Shown piece by piece: positions 1-7,500 of a stretch of 12,323 bases of DNA. The notes beneath the pieces are model-generated. The model searched no databases, was not told the origin of the DNA, and was given only the letters and a program-made list of their open reading frames with translations. Origin of the DNA: Eubacteriales bacterium (GTDB lineage Bacteria; Bacillota_A; Clostridia; Christensenellales; Aristaeellaceae); contig JARKQG010000110.1 of the NCBI GenBank assembly GCA_029974035.1, positions 1 to 12,323 of the forward strand, read 5' to 3'. A program made the position numbers and the translations under genes. Numbering within the stretch: position 1 is the stretch's first letter; each line of letters begins with the position of its first letter.

Positions 1-209
1 CCGCCCTGTCCGGACTGTACCGGACGGCCGTAGGGGCCGCCCTGACCGGGCTGCACCGGACGGCCGTAGGGGCCGCCCTGGCCGGGCTGTACCGGACGGC
101 CGTAGGGGCCGCCCTGGCCGGGCTGCACCGGACGGCCGTAGGGGCCACCGGGCTGCACCGGACGGCCGTAGGGGCCGCCCTGACCGGGCTGCAACGGACG
201 GCCATAGGG
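1..209 (-). repeat. In-frame tandem repeat, 36-nt unit, coding for the IF-2 linker
   Basis: Six tandem copies encode PYGRP(V/L)QPGQGG. Five copies are 36 nt and one (the second in reading order) is 30 nt, having lost the QG codons without shifting frame. Differences between copies are few: a Leu for Val in the first copy, a Ser for Pro in the last visible one, and a handful of synonymous changes. The array runs into the window edge, so the total copy number is unknown. The near identity suggests recent expansion by slippage or unequal recombination. Each unit carries one Arg, which would make the linker disordered and basic. Confidence 0.93.
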
Positions 210-686
210 GCGCTGCGGCTGCCCGTCGCGGCCCGGCGCCTGAGCGGCCGGGCGCGGTGCGGGCCTGAACTGCGGCTGCGCCGGCTGCTGCGGCCGCGCT
301 TCGCGCTCGGCCGGCCTTTCGGCGGGCTTCGCCTGCGCCCCATCGGCCGCGGGCGCCCCAGCCGGATGCTCCGGCTTGGGTGCCGCGTCGGGCGCGGCGC
401 TCTTCACCGCGACTGGCTCCGCCGGCCTGTCGTCGACGGGCTGGGGCACCTGCTCGGTGGAATAGGCGGTCATGAAAGAAGCCGCTTCCTCGTACTGGCG
501 GGAGAGCGCCTCGCGTTTTTCCTGCTCGGCCTGCTCCTGCTTCTGCCGGTTCATGTCGTCGGCGGCCCGCCGAAGCGTCTGCAGGACATCCTGCACCTGG
601 CGCTTGGACTTGCCGACGGTTTCCAGCAGCCTGCCCGCCCCCGTGGAGAGCTCCTTTGTCGCATCCTGTAGCCTGACTTTGGTCAT
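1..686 (-). CDS. infB: Translation initiation factor IF-2, N-terminal part (3' end outside the window)
   Basis: IF-2 is the GTPase that places initiator tRNA on the 30S subunit and promotes subunit joining. Only 228 N-terminal codons are visible; the frame is open from ATG at 686 to the edge. Residues 1-40 (MTKVRLQDATKEL...) lie where the IF2_N domain belongs but match its usual pattern poorly. Residues about 40-70 are a charged, Gln/Glu-rich helix. From about residue 75 the chain is Pro/Ala/Gln-rich, and from residue 160 it becomes six repeats of PYGRPVQPGQGG type. Such disordered Gly/Pro/Arg linkers before the G domain are common in clostridial IF-2. The start lies 18 nt after the ylxQ stop; an in-frame GTG at 692 is an alternative, and AAGGTGG just upstream is a close-spaced ribosome site. 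The GTPase domain is not in view, so the call rests on the nusA-ylxR-ylxQ-infB order and the linker. Confidence 0.87.
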   Translation of the reverse strand, partial: MTKVRLQDATKELSTGAGRLLETVGKSKRQVQDVLQTLRRAADDMNRQKQEQAEQEKREALSRQYEEAASFMTAYSTEQVPQPVDDRPAEPVAVKSAAPDAAPKPEHPAGAPAADGAQAKPAERPAEREARPQQPAQPQFRPAPRPAAQAPGRDGQPQRPYGRPLQPGQGGPYGRPVQPGGPYGRPVQPGQGGPYGRPVQPGQGGPYGRPVQPGQGGPYGRPVQSGQG

Positions 687-704
687 TCCCACCTTGCACC
701 CCCG

Positions 705-1001
705 CTAATGTATCGCCAATTGAATAAGTTTGTCCGCGAAGCCCCTGTCGGTCACCGCCGCGGCCATGCGGCCGGGCTTGCCCACCGCCTGCCCCAGTTC
801 GCCGGGCAAGAGCTCGATCAGCCGTATGCCCGCATAGGCGCAGGCGTCCCGCATCGCCTTTTTGGACCGCTCCGACGCGCCGCCGTCCACCAGGATCAGG
901 CGCGCGCCGCCGGATTTTGCCAGCTGCTCGCACACGGCCTCGCCGGTCTTCAGCGCGCCGGCCCGGGCGCACAGCCCCAGAAAGTTTGCCAGCGGGCTCA
1001 T
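705..1001 (-). CDS. ylxQ: YlxQ, L7Ae/L30e-family putative RNA-binding protein
   Basis: This is a 98-residue protein of the ribosomal L7Ae/L30e fold, a family that binds kink-turn-like RNA; the precise role of YlxQ is not established. The visible pattern is LANFLGLCARAGALKTGE at the N-terminus, the LILVDGGASERSKK segment, and a C-terminal GRMAAAVTDRGFADKLIQ that matches the usual family ending. I chose ATG at 1001 because it overlaps the ylxR stop as ATGA and gives the normal family length of about 100 residues. The open frame extends upstream to 1121, but that extension is Arg/Gly-rich shadow sequence inside ylxR. No strong ribosome site precedes it, so translation is probably coupled to ylxR. 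The gene is followed by infB after 18 nt. Confidence 0.92.
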   Translation of the reverse strand: MSPLANFLGLCARAGALKTGEAVCEQLAKSGGARLILVDGGASERSKKAMRDACAYAGIRLIELLPGELGQAVGKPGRMAAAVTDRGFADKLIQLAIH

Positions 1002-1270
1002 GGGTCGGCGCCCATCTGCGCGACCAGCGCCTCGTAGACCTCGGCGGGCACGCTGACTTCCAGCGCCCGGTCCAGCGCCCGGCTCTTCTGCGCTTTTTTC
1101 AGGCAGGCCGGATCGGGACACACGTAGGCGCCGCGCCCGGGCGCCTTGCCCACGCGGTCAATCGCGATGGGGCCCGCGGGCGACTTGACCACGCGCAAAA
1201 GCGCCTTCTTGGGCTTCATCTCGCGACAGCCCACGCACATGCGCATGGGCGTCTTGCGCTGCCTCTGCAA
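998..1270 (-). CDS. ylxR: YlxR family (DUF448) putative RNA-binding protein
   Basis: A 90-residue basic protein of the YlxR family, encoded between nusA and ylxQ in most Firmicutes; it is thought to bind nucleic acid or associate with ribosomes. It shows the family motifs RMCVGCREMKPKKALLRVV at residues 10-28 and GRGAYVC at 45-51. Cysteines at 12, 15, 51 and 56 could bind a metal, which is inference. The start is TTG at 1270, immediately after the nusA TAG with no gap. GGAGG about 10 nt upstream, inside the nusA 3' end, supports it, and the resulting MQRQRKTPMRMC aligns with typical family N-termini. ATG at 1246 is an alternative but would remove the basic leader. The stop overlaps ylxQ by 4 nt. 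Confidence 0.93.
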   Translation of the reverse strand: MQRQRKTPMRMCVGCREMKPKKALLRVVKSPAGPIAIDRVGKAPGRGAYVCPDPACLKKAQKSRALDRALEVSVPAEVYEALVAQMGADP

Positions 1271-2386
1271 CTAGACTTCTTCCTCCCCGATATCGCCCTC
1301 GGACGGCTGCTCGCCAAACTGCTGTTCGTTGAGCTGCTGCTCGATCTGGCTCTGGCTCTTGATGTCGATCTTCCAGCCCGTGAGCTTGGCGGCCAGCCGC
1401 GCGTTCTGCCCCTCCTTGCCGATGGCGAGGGAGAGCTGGTTGTCCGGCACGACGACGCGGGCCGCCTTTTCCTTGTCCGACACGAATACGCTGATCACGC
1501 GGGCCGGGTTGAGCGCCGAGGCCACGTACTCCGCCGGGTCGCCGGACCACTTGACGATGTCGATCTTCTCGGTCTTGAGCTCGGCCACCACGTTTTCCAC
1601 GCGCATGCCGCGGGGGCCGACGCAGGAGCCGACGGGATCAATCAGCGAGTCCGTGGAATAGACGGCCATTTTCGTGCGGTAGCCGGCCTCGCGGGCGATG
1701 GACTTGATCTGCACGATGCCCTGGCGGATCTCCGGCACCTCGATTTCAAACAGCCGCTTGACCAGGCCGGAGTGGGTGCGCGATACCAGCACCTGCGGGC
1801 CGCGGCTCATCTTGTTGACCTCCAGCACGTACACCTTCAGCCGGTCGTTGACGTGGTATTCCTCGCCGGGCATCTGCTGGTTGGGCTCGAGAAGCCCTTC
1901 GGTGCGGCCCAGTTCCACGTACACCTGGCGATTGTCCACCCGCTGCACGATGGCGGTAAGGATCTCGTTTTCCTTTTCGATGTACTCGTCGTAGATCACG
2001 CCCCGCTCGGCCTCGCGGATGTGCTGCACCACCACCTGCTTGGCGGTCTGCGCCGCGATGCGGCCAAAGTCCCTGGGTGTGGCGCGAAGCTCGGCCAGGT
2101 CGCCGATTTCGTACTTGGGGTGGATGGCCCGGGCATCCTGAAGGCTGATCTCCGTCTGCGGGTCCTCCACCTCTTCGACGACGGTCTTGCGCGCGAACAC
2201 CTCCACCGTGCCCTTTTCGCGGTCGATGGCGGCGCGCACGTTGGCGCTCTTGCCAAAGTTCTTCTTGTACGCCGAAATCAGCGCGGATTCAATCGCGGCA
2301 AAAAGCACATCCTTGTTGATGCGCCGCTCCTTGGCCAATGCGTCCAGCGCGCTGATGAACTCGCCGCTGTCAATGGTTCCAGGCAT
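1271..2386 (-). CDS. nusA: Transcription termination/antitermination factor NusA
   Basis: NusA binds RNA polymerase near the RNA exit channel, stimulates pausing and intrinsic termination, and takes part in antitermination. The protein has 371 residues, about the size of Bacillus NusA, with no E. coli-type acidic repeats. Domain order: RNAP-binding N-terminal domain 1-125 (including KDVLFAAIESALISAYKK), S1 domain about 135-200, KH1 about 205-280 with GPRG at 257-260 inside DPVGSCVGPRGMRV, and KH2 about 280-345 with GKEG at 323-326. The last 25 residues form a Gln/Glu-rich acidic tail. ATG at 2386 is preceded by AAGGAG at 2401-2396 with 9-nt spacing, a good ribosome site. The gene lies 30 nt after rimP and abuts ylxR. 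Confidence 0.98.
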   Translation of the reverse strand: MPGTIDSGEFISALDALAKERRINKDVLFAAIESALISAYKKNFGKSANVRAAIDREKGTVEVFARKTVVEEVEDPQTEISLQDARAIHPKYEIGDLAELRATPRDFGRIAAQTAKQVVVQHIREAERGVIYDEYIEKENEILTAIVQRVDNRQVYVELGRTEGLLEPNQQMPGEEYHVNDRLKVYVLEVNKMSRGPQVLVSRTHSGLVKRLFEIEVPEIRQGIVQIKSIAREAGYRTKMAVYSTDSLIDPVGSCVGPRGMRVENVVAELKTEKIDIVKWSGDPAEYVASALNPARVISVFVSDKEKAARVVVPDNQLSLAIGKEGQNARLAAKLTGWKIDIKSQSQIEQQLNEQQFGEQPSEGDIGEEEV

Positions 2387-2416
2387 TCACAAACACTCCT
2401 TGTCACGATTTCGCGC

Positions 2417-2899
2417 TCACACTTCGCCCGTCAGGTCATCCTCGTCAAAATCCACGACGGGTTTGACCAGGGCGACGGCCTTCCGATCGAAGGCCCGCTC
2501 TTCCCCCGCGGCGTCCCGGAGGACGACCCTGCCCTCCGAGAGGCCCGACAAGATTCCGCGAAAGACCTTCTGGCCGTCATCCGGCCTGTACAGGCGCACC
2601 TCCACCTGGGTGCCCGCGGCGCGCTCAAAGTCCTCGGGCTTTTTGAGCGGTCGGTCGGCCCCCGGTGAAGAGACCTCCATGTAATCATAATCCACGAATT
2701 CCACCATCGGCTGGATCCGTCGGTGATAGGCCTCGCAATCGTCGAGCGTCACCCCGCCGGCCTTGTCGATATAGAAACGCAAAAATCGGCCGGTCGATTC
2801 CTTGACCAGCTCGACGTCCACCAATATGAACCCTAGCTGCGCCGCAACCCTTGCAGCGATTTCCTGCGCTTTACCAAGCGGCGCGGATGGTTTCGGCAA
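2417..2899 (-). CDS. rimP: Ribosome maturation factor RimP
   Basis: RimP helps mature the 30S ribosomal subunit. The 160-residue product has the family's two domains: an N-terminal KH-like half (GFILVDVELVKE, then FYIDKAGGVTLDDCEAYHRR) and the signature EVSSPGADRPL at residues 75-85, followed by an SH3-like C-terminal half ending in an acidic DFDEDDLTGE tail. I chose TTG at 2899. GAGG at 2911-2908 stands 8 nt upstream, and the start gives about ten residues before the first conserved helix, as in homologues. The same frame is open to GTG/ATG-like codons near 3043, but that longer form would begin upstream of the predicted promoter and add 48 residues absent from the family. It is the first gene of the rimP-nusA-ylxR-ylxQ-infB unit. 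Confidence 0.95.
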   Translation of the reverse strand: MPKPSAPLGKAQEIAARVAAQLGFILVDVELVKESTGRFLRFYIDKAGGVTLDDCEAYHRRIQPMVEFVDYDYMEVSSPGADRPLKKPEDFERAAGTQVEVRLYRPDDGQKVFRGILSGLSEGRVVLRDAAGEERAFDRKAVALVKPVVDFDEDDLTGEV

Positions 2900-2904
2900 T
2901 CCAA

Positions 2905-2911
2905 CACCCTC
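2905..2911 (-). promoter_or_regulatory. Ribosome binding site that decides the rimP start
   Basis: On the minus strand GAGGGTG occupies 2911-2905, leaving 5-8 nt to the TTG at 2899 depending on which bases pair with 16S rRNA. There is no in-frame ATG or GTG nearby, so this site is the main reason for preferring the TTG. Confidence 0.65.
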
Positions 2912-2913
2912 AT

Positions 2914-2928
2914 TCCCCAGACAGGGGA
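2914..2928 (-). other. Small hairpin in the rimP leader
   Basis: On the minus strand TCCCC-TGTCT-GGGGA forms a perfect 5-bp stem with a 5-nt loop. It sits only 2 nt upstream of the rimP ribosome site and inside the roughly 50-nt predicted leader. It lacks a T tract, so it is not a terminator. It might tune rimP translation or mRNA stability, but nothing in the sequence proves function. Confidence 0.35.
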
Positions 2929-2958
2929 GAACTGGCCCGAGAAATCCCAGACGAGGCA

Positions 2959-2987
2959 ATTGTAGCACATCCCGGCCCTGAATACAA
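2959..2987 (-). promoter_or_regulatory. Predicted sigma-A promoter for rimP-nusA-ylxR-ylxQ-infB
   Basis: On the minus strand TTGTAT (2987-2982, 3 of 6 consensus bases) is separated by exactly 17 nt from TACAAT (2964-2959, 5 of 6). The -10 is preceded by TG at the extended -10 position (TGC-TACAAT). Initiation would fall near 2952, giving a leader of about 50 nt before rimP. It lies directly downstream of the terminator at 3064-3093, which is where a new transcription unit would be expected to start. Confidence 0.75.
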
Positions 2988-3063
2988 CCTGCCCAACACA
3001 CAAATAACGCAAAAAAGGGAGAAAGCGTACTGCGCGTCCACATTGTAACCGCAAAAGGCCTGC

Positions 3064-3093
3064 AAAAAACCGGGAGGGTGCCATCCCTCCCGG
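3064..3093 (-). terminator. Rho-independent terminator after the WG-repeat gene
   Basis: On the minus strand CCGGGAGGG (3093-3085) pairs perfectly with CCCTCCCGG (3078-3070) across a 6-nt loop, and TTTTTT (3069-3064) follows at once. It begins about 30 nt after the WG-gene stop. A second small hairpin, GGGCC-AAA-GGCCC at 3115-3103, lies between the stop and the terminator. Together they should end the cdsA-to-WG transcript. Confidence 0.92.
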
Positions 3094-3124
3094 CGCGCCT
3101 TCGGGCCTTTGGCCCTCGGGCAGG

Positions 3125-4489
3125 TCACTCCGTGCCGTCCGCCGCGGTGTCGTAGGCGCGGAGCCAGCTTCCGTCCGCCCGCATGAGGCCGGCCTTTCCG
3201 GGCATCTGCACGGTAAAGAGTCCGTCCCCGGGCGAATACAGCGCCCGGTAGTCGTCCATCTGCCAGAGGACGGCGCCGTTTTCGTCCATCAGGCCGGTTC
3301 TGCGGGTGTCCGGCACCTCGTTGAGGTAGGTATAGCCGCCGTCGTCCAGCGTTTCCTCCTGGGTGTCAAAGGTGGAAAACGCGTAGTAGGGCGCATCCGA
3401 CGCGCCGGAAACGCGCCAGATGTCCTGATAGGGGCCGGCCAGCCGCTTCCCGGTCAAATCGCACAGGGTGACGTTTTTTTCGCCCCAGGGGCCCTCCCGG
3501 AGGATCAGCCGCACGCCGTCGCTGTCCACGGAGGCATCCCGGGCGTCGGTTTCCAGCACCGTATTCCCCGCCGCGTCCACCAGGCGCAGCCTGCCGTCGA
3601 GATAGAGCGTCACGAGCTCACTGTCGGACGGCGCGGAGAAGTAGATGTCCTCGCCGGAGAATTCGGCGATCGTCCGGTCCGCCTTGGGATCGATCAGCGC
3701 GATCTTCCTGCTGTCGGCCTGGGCGACGACCAGCGGCGTCGCGCCGCAGATGGAAAGCATCTCATACTTGGGGGTGATCAGCCAGTTGCCGGAGGTGTCA
3801 ATCACCCCGGTGCCGCTGTCGATGGCCGCGTCGGCAAGGCCGCCGTCAAACGCGCCCGCATAGCTGAACTGGGCGGGGATCGCCCACTCGCCGCGGGGAT
3901 TCAGGTAGCCGGTGCGGCCGGTGTCCGCGGACAGCACCGGCATCAGCCCCTCAGAAAAATCCGCCAGGCCGTAGAGCACGCGAATGCCGGTGGCGTTTTC
4001 CTTGCCGTCGGGGTCGATGTAGTACACGCCGTCGGCGCGCTCGTCGTAGGGATTGGTGGTCAGCGCCAGATATCCGCCTTCGCCGTTATCGACAATGCTG
4101 GTGTAGGCGCAGGGCACCACCACGTTCAGCGACGCATCCATGACGCCGAACTGCCCGTCCTGCCCAAAGCAGATCCTGTCGCCCATCCCGGCCAGGTATT
4201 GGTACGAAAAATCGGTCAGCGGGCGGCCCTCCGCGTCCAGCAGCTTCATGGCCTGCGGCTCCTCGCCGCCCAACTGGAGCGCGGCGTAAAAGTACGGCGG
4301 CCGGTCGGTCAGCGGCTCGATAACGGAATACTGTCCCGCGCCCACGAGCTCCGCGCCATCCGCGGCGACCAGCACCCAGCTGTCGCCCACGCCGAACGCC
4401 ACCGCGGGCGCTTCGGCGGGCGCCTCCGCCAGCGCCGCCCATGCAAAGGCCAGCGCCAGCACAAGGCCCGGCCATACCATGCGTTTCAC
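3125..4489 (-). CDS. Predicted exported WG-repeat protein of unknown function
   Basis: A 454-residue protein. Residues 1-22 look like a Sec signal peptide: basic VKR start, hydrophobic WPGLVLALAFAWA, likely cleavage after ALA near residue 21. The rest carries degenerate WG (KWG-type) beta-repeats: GQFGVMDASLNVVVPCAY (112-129), GRTGYLNPRGEWAIPAQF (191-208), GTGVIDTSGNWLITPKY (227-243), RTGLMDENGAVLW (about 397-409) and GKAGLMRADGSWL (431-443). WG repeats are thought to fold as short beta units in a beta-propeller or solenoid and often occur in surface or ligand-binding proteins; no catalytic motif is visible. GTG at 4489 is chosen because GGGGG at 4501-4497 precedes it by 7 nt and the signal peptide starts there; ATG at 4480 is possible. 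The gene lies 70 nt after polC with no clear promoter of its own and is closed by a terminator. It is not part of the usual polC-rimP neighbourhood. Confidence 0.85.
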   Translation of the reverse strand: MKRMVWPGLVLALAFAWAALAEAPAEAPAVAFGVGDSWVLVAADGAELVGAGQYSVIEPLTDRPPYFYAALQLGGEEPQAMKLLDAEGRPLTDFSYQYLAGMGDRICFGQDGQFGVMDASLNVVVPCAYTSIVDNGEGGYLALTTNPYDERADGVYYIDPDGKENATGIRVLYGLADFSEGLMPVLSADTGRTGYLNPRGEWAIPAQFSYAGAFDGGLADAAIDSGTGVIDTSGNWLITPKYEMLSICGATPLVVAQADSRKIALIDPKADRTIAEFSGEDIYFSAPSDSELVTLYLDGRLRLVDAAGNTVLETDARDASVDSDGVRLILREGPWGEKNVTLCDLTGKRLAGPYQDIWRVSGASDAPYYAFSTFDTQEETLDDGGYTYLNEVPDTRRTGLMDENGAVLWQMDDYRALYSPGDGLFTVQMPGKAGLMRADGSWLRAYDTAADGTE

Positions 4490-4559
4490 AGACACACCCC
4501 CAGAACACGCCAATTCTCTCGTCCACCTATGACGCAGCGCCCCCCGCGTTTGTTCCGGT

Positions 4560-7500
4560 TCAGCCAAAGTCAAAAAGGCTCGTCTGGCTGGTCTCCGGCA
4601 GCTCGCCCAGCGCGCCCGCCGCCATCAGCGCCTGGATCACCGACTTGGCCACCTTGCGCCGCGCCATGTCCTCCTGGGAGAGGAAGGGGCCCTCGTCCCG
4701 CGCCCGGGCCAGATTCTCCGCCGCGGCCAGGCCCACCCCCGGCATGGAGGAGAGCGGCGGCAGGATGGTGACGTCGTCCGCCAGAAGCGTAAAATGCTGC
4801 GCGTGGGACTCGTAGAGCGACACGGGGCGCAGCGAAATTCCGCGGGCGGTCATCTCAATCAGGATCTCGTAGAGGCTGATCTGGTCCTCTTTCCGGGCCC
4901 GTTCGTCCTTTTCGAGGGCCTGCAGCTCGGCGAGCCTGGCCCGCAGCACCGGCGGCTGCGCCACCATCGTGGAGCCGTCAAAGGCCTCCGCGTTGCGCTG
5001 CAGATAGCAGGCGTAGTAGGCGCCGGGGTAATACACCTTGAAGTAGGCGATGCGCAGCGCCATCGTCACATAGGCCACCGCATGGGCCTTCGGGAACATG
5101 TACTTGATCTTCTGGCAGGATTCGATGAACCAGTCGGGGGTACCGGCCGCCTTCATGGCCTCCACCCACTCGGGCTTGAGGCCCCTGCCCTTGCGCACCG
5201 ATTCCATGATGGTAAAGGCCATCTTGAACTCCACGCCCCACTTGATCAGCTGGTTCATGATGTCGTCGCGGGTGCAGATGCACTTTTTCAGCGGCGCGAT
5301 GCCCGCCCGGATGATGTCCTGCGCGTTGCCCACCCACACGTCGGTGCCGTGGGACAGGCCCGAGATGCGGATCAGCTCCTCCATGGACCGGGGCTGTGTG
5401 TCCACCAGCATCTGCCGGACAAAGCGCGTGCCGAACTCCGGAATGCCCAGGGTGCCGGTGGGCGAACCGATCTCCTCCGGCGTCACGCCCAGCGCCTCCG
5501 GGCCCGTGAAGAGCGACAGGATGCGCTCAAAGACGGCCTTGTCATCCAGCGGCACCTTCTGGGGCGGGATGCCGGTCATGTCCTGCAGTTTTTTGAGCAT
5601 GGTGGGATCGTCGTGGCCCAGGATGTCCAGCTTCACCAGCACGTCGTGCATGGAGCTGAAGTCAAAGTGGGTGGTGACGGTCTCGGAATCCTGGTCGTCC
5701 GCGGGGTGCTGGATGGGGGTGAACTGGTAGATCTCGTAGCCCTTGGGCAGCACCACCATGCCGGCGGGATGCTGGCCCGTGGTGCGCTTGGCGCCGGTGA
5801 TGCCCTTGGCCAGCCGCTCCTTTTCGGCCTGGGTGGCGGTCTTTTCCCGCTCCTCCAGGTACTTGAGCACGTAGCCGAAGGCGGTCTTTTCCGCCACGGT
5901 GCCGATGGTGCCGGCGCGAAACACGTTTTCCGCGCCGAACAGCTCCTTCACGTAGCTGTGGGCGGTGCCCTGGTATTCGCCGGAGAAATTGAGGTCGATG
6001 TCGGGCACCTTGTCGCCCTTGAAGCCCAGAAAGACTTCAAAGGGAATGTCAAAGCCGTCGCGGTTCATGTTGGCGCCGCACACCGGACAGTCCTTGAGGG
6101 GCAGGTCCAGCCCGCAGGTGTACTCCTCCGGCACGTCAAACTCCGAATGCTTGCACTTGGGGCACACGTAGTGGGGCGGGAGCGAGTTGACCTCCGTGAT
6201 TCCGGTCATGTTGGCGACGAAGGATGAGCCCACCGAACCCCGGGAGCCGACGATGTAGCCGTCGGACAGCGATTTCTGCACCAGCTTGACCGCGATGTCG
6301 TACAGCGTGGAAAAGCCGTAGCCGATGATGGCGCCCAGCTCTTTGTCGATCCGCGCGCGCACAACGGGCGGCAGTTCATCGCCGTAGATCTCGCGGGCGC
6401 GGGTTTCGGTGAGCGTGCGGATCTCGTCTTCGGCAAAATCCCAGTAGGGTTGGAAGGTTTCCGCGCCCTCGGGATGCTCCACGAAGATGCGCAGCTTGGG
6501 CGACACCTTCTCCGCGATGGCGCGGGGCGCGTCAATCACCACGCGCCGGGCATCCTTCTCGCCCAGGTAGGCAAACTCGGCCAGCATGTCGTCGGTGGTA
6601 CGGAAGTAGAGCGGCGGCTGGCTGTCCGCATCCTGAAAGCCCTTGGCGTTCATCAGGATCGCTCGGAAGACGGCATCCCTGGGCTCCTTGAAGTGCACGT
6701 CGCCGGTGGCCGCCACGGGGATGCCCAGGCGGTCGCCCAGTTCCAGAATTCGGCGGTTGAGCGCCTGAAGCGCCTCCACGCTCTCCACCTGGCCCTCGCG
6801 CAGCAGGAATTCGTTGTTGCCGACGGGCTGGATCTCGAGGTAATCGTAGAACTTGGCGATGCGCTCCAGCTCTTTGTCCGGCTTGCGCTCCAGCACCGCG
6901 CGAAACAGCTCGCCCGCCTCGCAGGCGCTGCCGATGATGAGGCCCTCCCGATGCTTTTCGATCAGGGCCCGGGGCAGTCGCGGCGTGCGCCGGAAGTGGT
7001 TGAGGTGCCCCTCGCTCACCAGCCGGTAGAGGTTGGTCATGCCCGCCTGGGTCGCGGCCAGCAGGATGATGTGGTGGCTGGCGCCGCCCGCATCGTCGTC
7101 AAAGGCGCGGTTAAGATCGGAAAGCGCCCTGAGCGGCCGGCTCTCCGCCAGCATGTCCAGCATCTTCATGAGCGCCTGGGCGGTGGCGCGGGCGTCGTGC
7201 ACCGCGCGATGCGCGTCCTTGAGGGAGACGCCCAGCCGCTTGCACACCGCCGCGAGCTTGTGGCTCTTCTGGTCCCGGAACATGTTGCGGGACAGCGACA
7301 GCGTGTCGATCACGGGGTGGTCCATCGCCAGGCCCATCCGCGCAAAGGCGCGGCGGACGAAGGCGGTGTCAAATTCCGCGTTGTGGGCCACCAGCACCGC
7401 GCCTTCGCAGAAGGCGTGAAAGTCTGGCAATACCGCCTCGATGGCGGGCATGCCGGTGAGCATGGCGTCGGTGATCTTGGTGATCTCCACGATCTTCGGA

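Noticed and set aside
1..209. CRISPR-like array
   Set aside because: Units are contiguous with no unique spacers, keep a reading frame, and encode the IF-2 linker repeat.
917..2668. A 583-codon open frame on the plus strand across ylxR, nusA and rimP
   Set aside because: It is antisense to three recognised genes, rich in His/Asp/Leu/Val from codon mirroring, and has no family motif.
2900..3043. 48-residue N-terminal extension of RimP (start near 3043)
   Set aside because: It would start upstream of the best promoter, adds a hydrophobic/Cys segment absent from RimP, and has no good ribosome site, whereas TTG at 2899 does.
3040..3056. A second -10-like TTACAATG on the minus strand just after the terminator
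   Set aside because: No -35-like hexamer at 16-18 nt; the promoter at 2959-2987 is better in both boxes and spacing.
4490..4573. 28-residue N-terminal extension of the WG-repeat protein overlapping the end of polC
   Set aside because: It would bury the signal peptide behind a charged segment; GTG at 4489 has a GGGGG site at proper distance and places the basic residues and hydrophobic core at the N-terminus.
4794..6227. A 477-codon plus-strand open frame opposite polC
   Set aside because: Shadow frame of the polC palm region; low-complexity His/Gly/Leu-rich product and no ribosome site or promoter of note.
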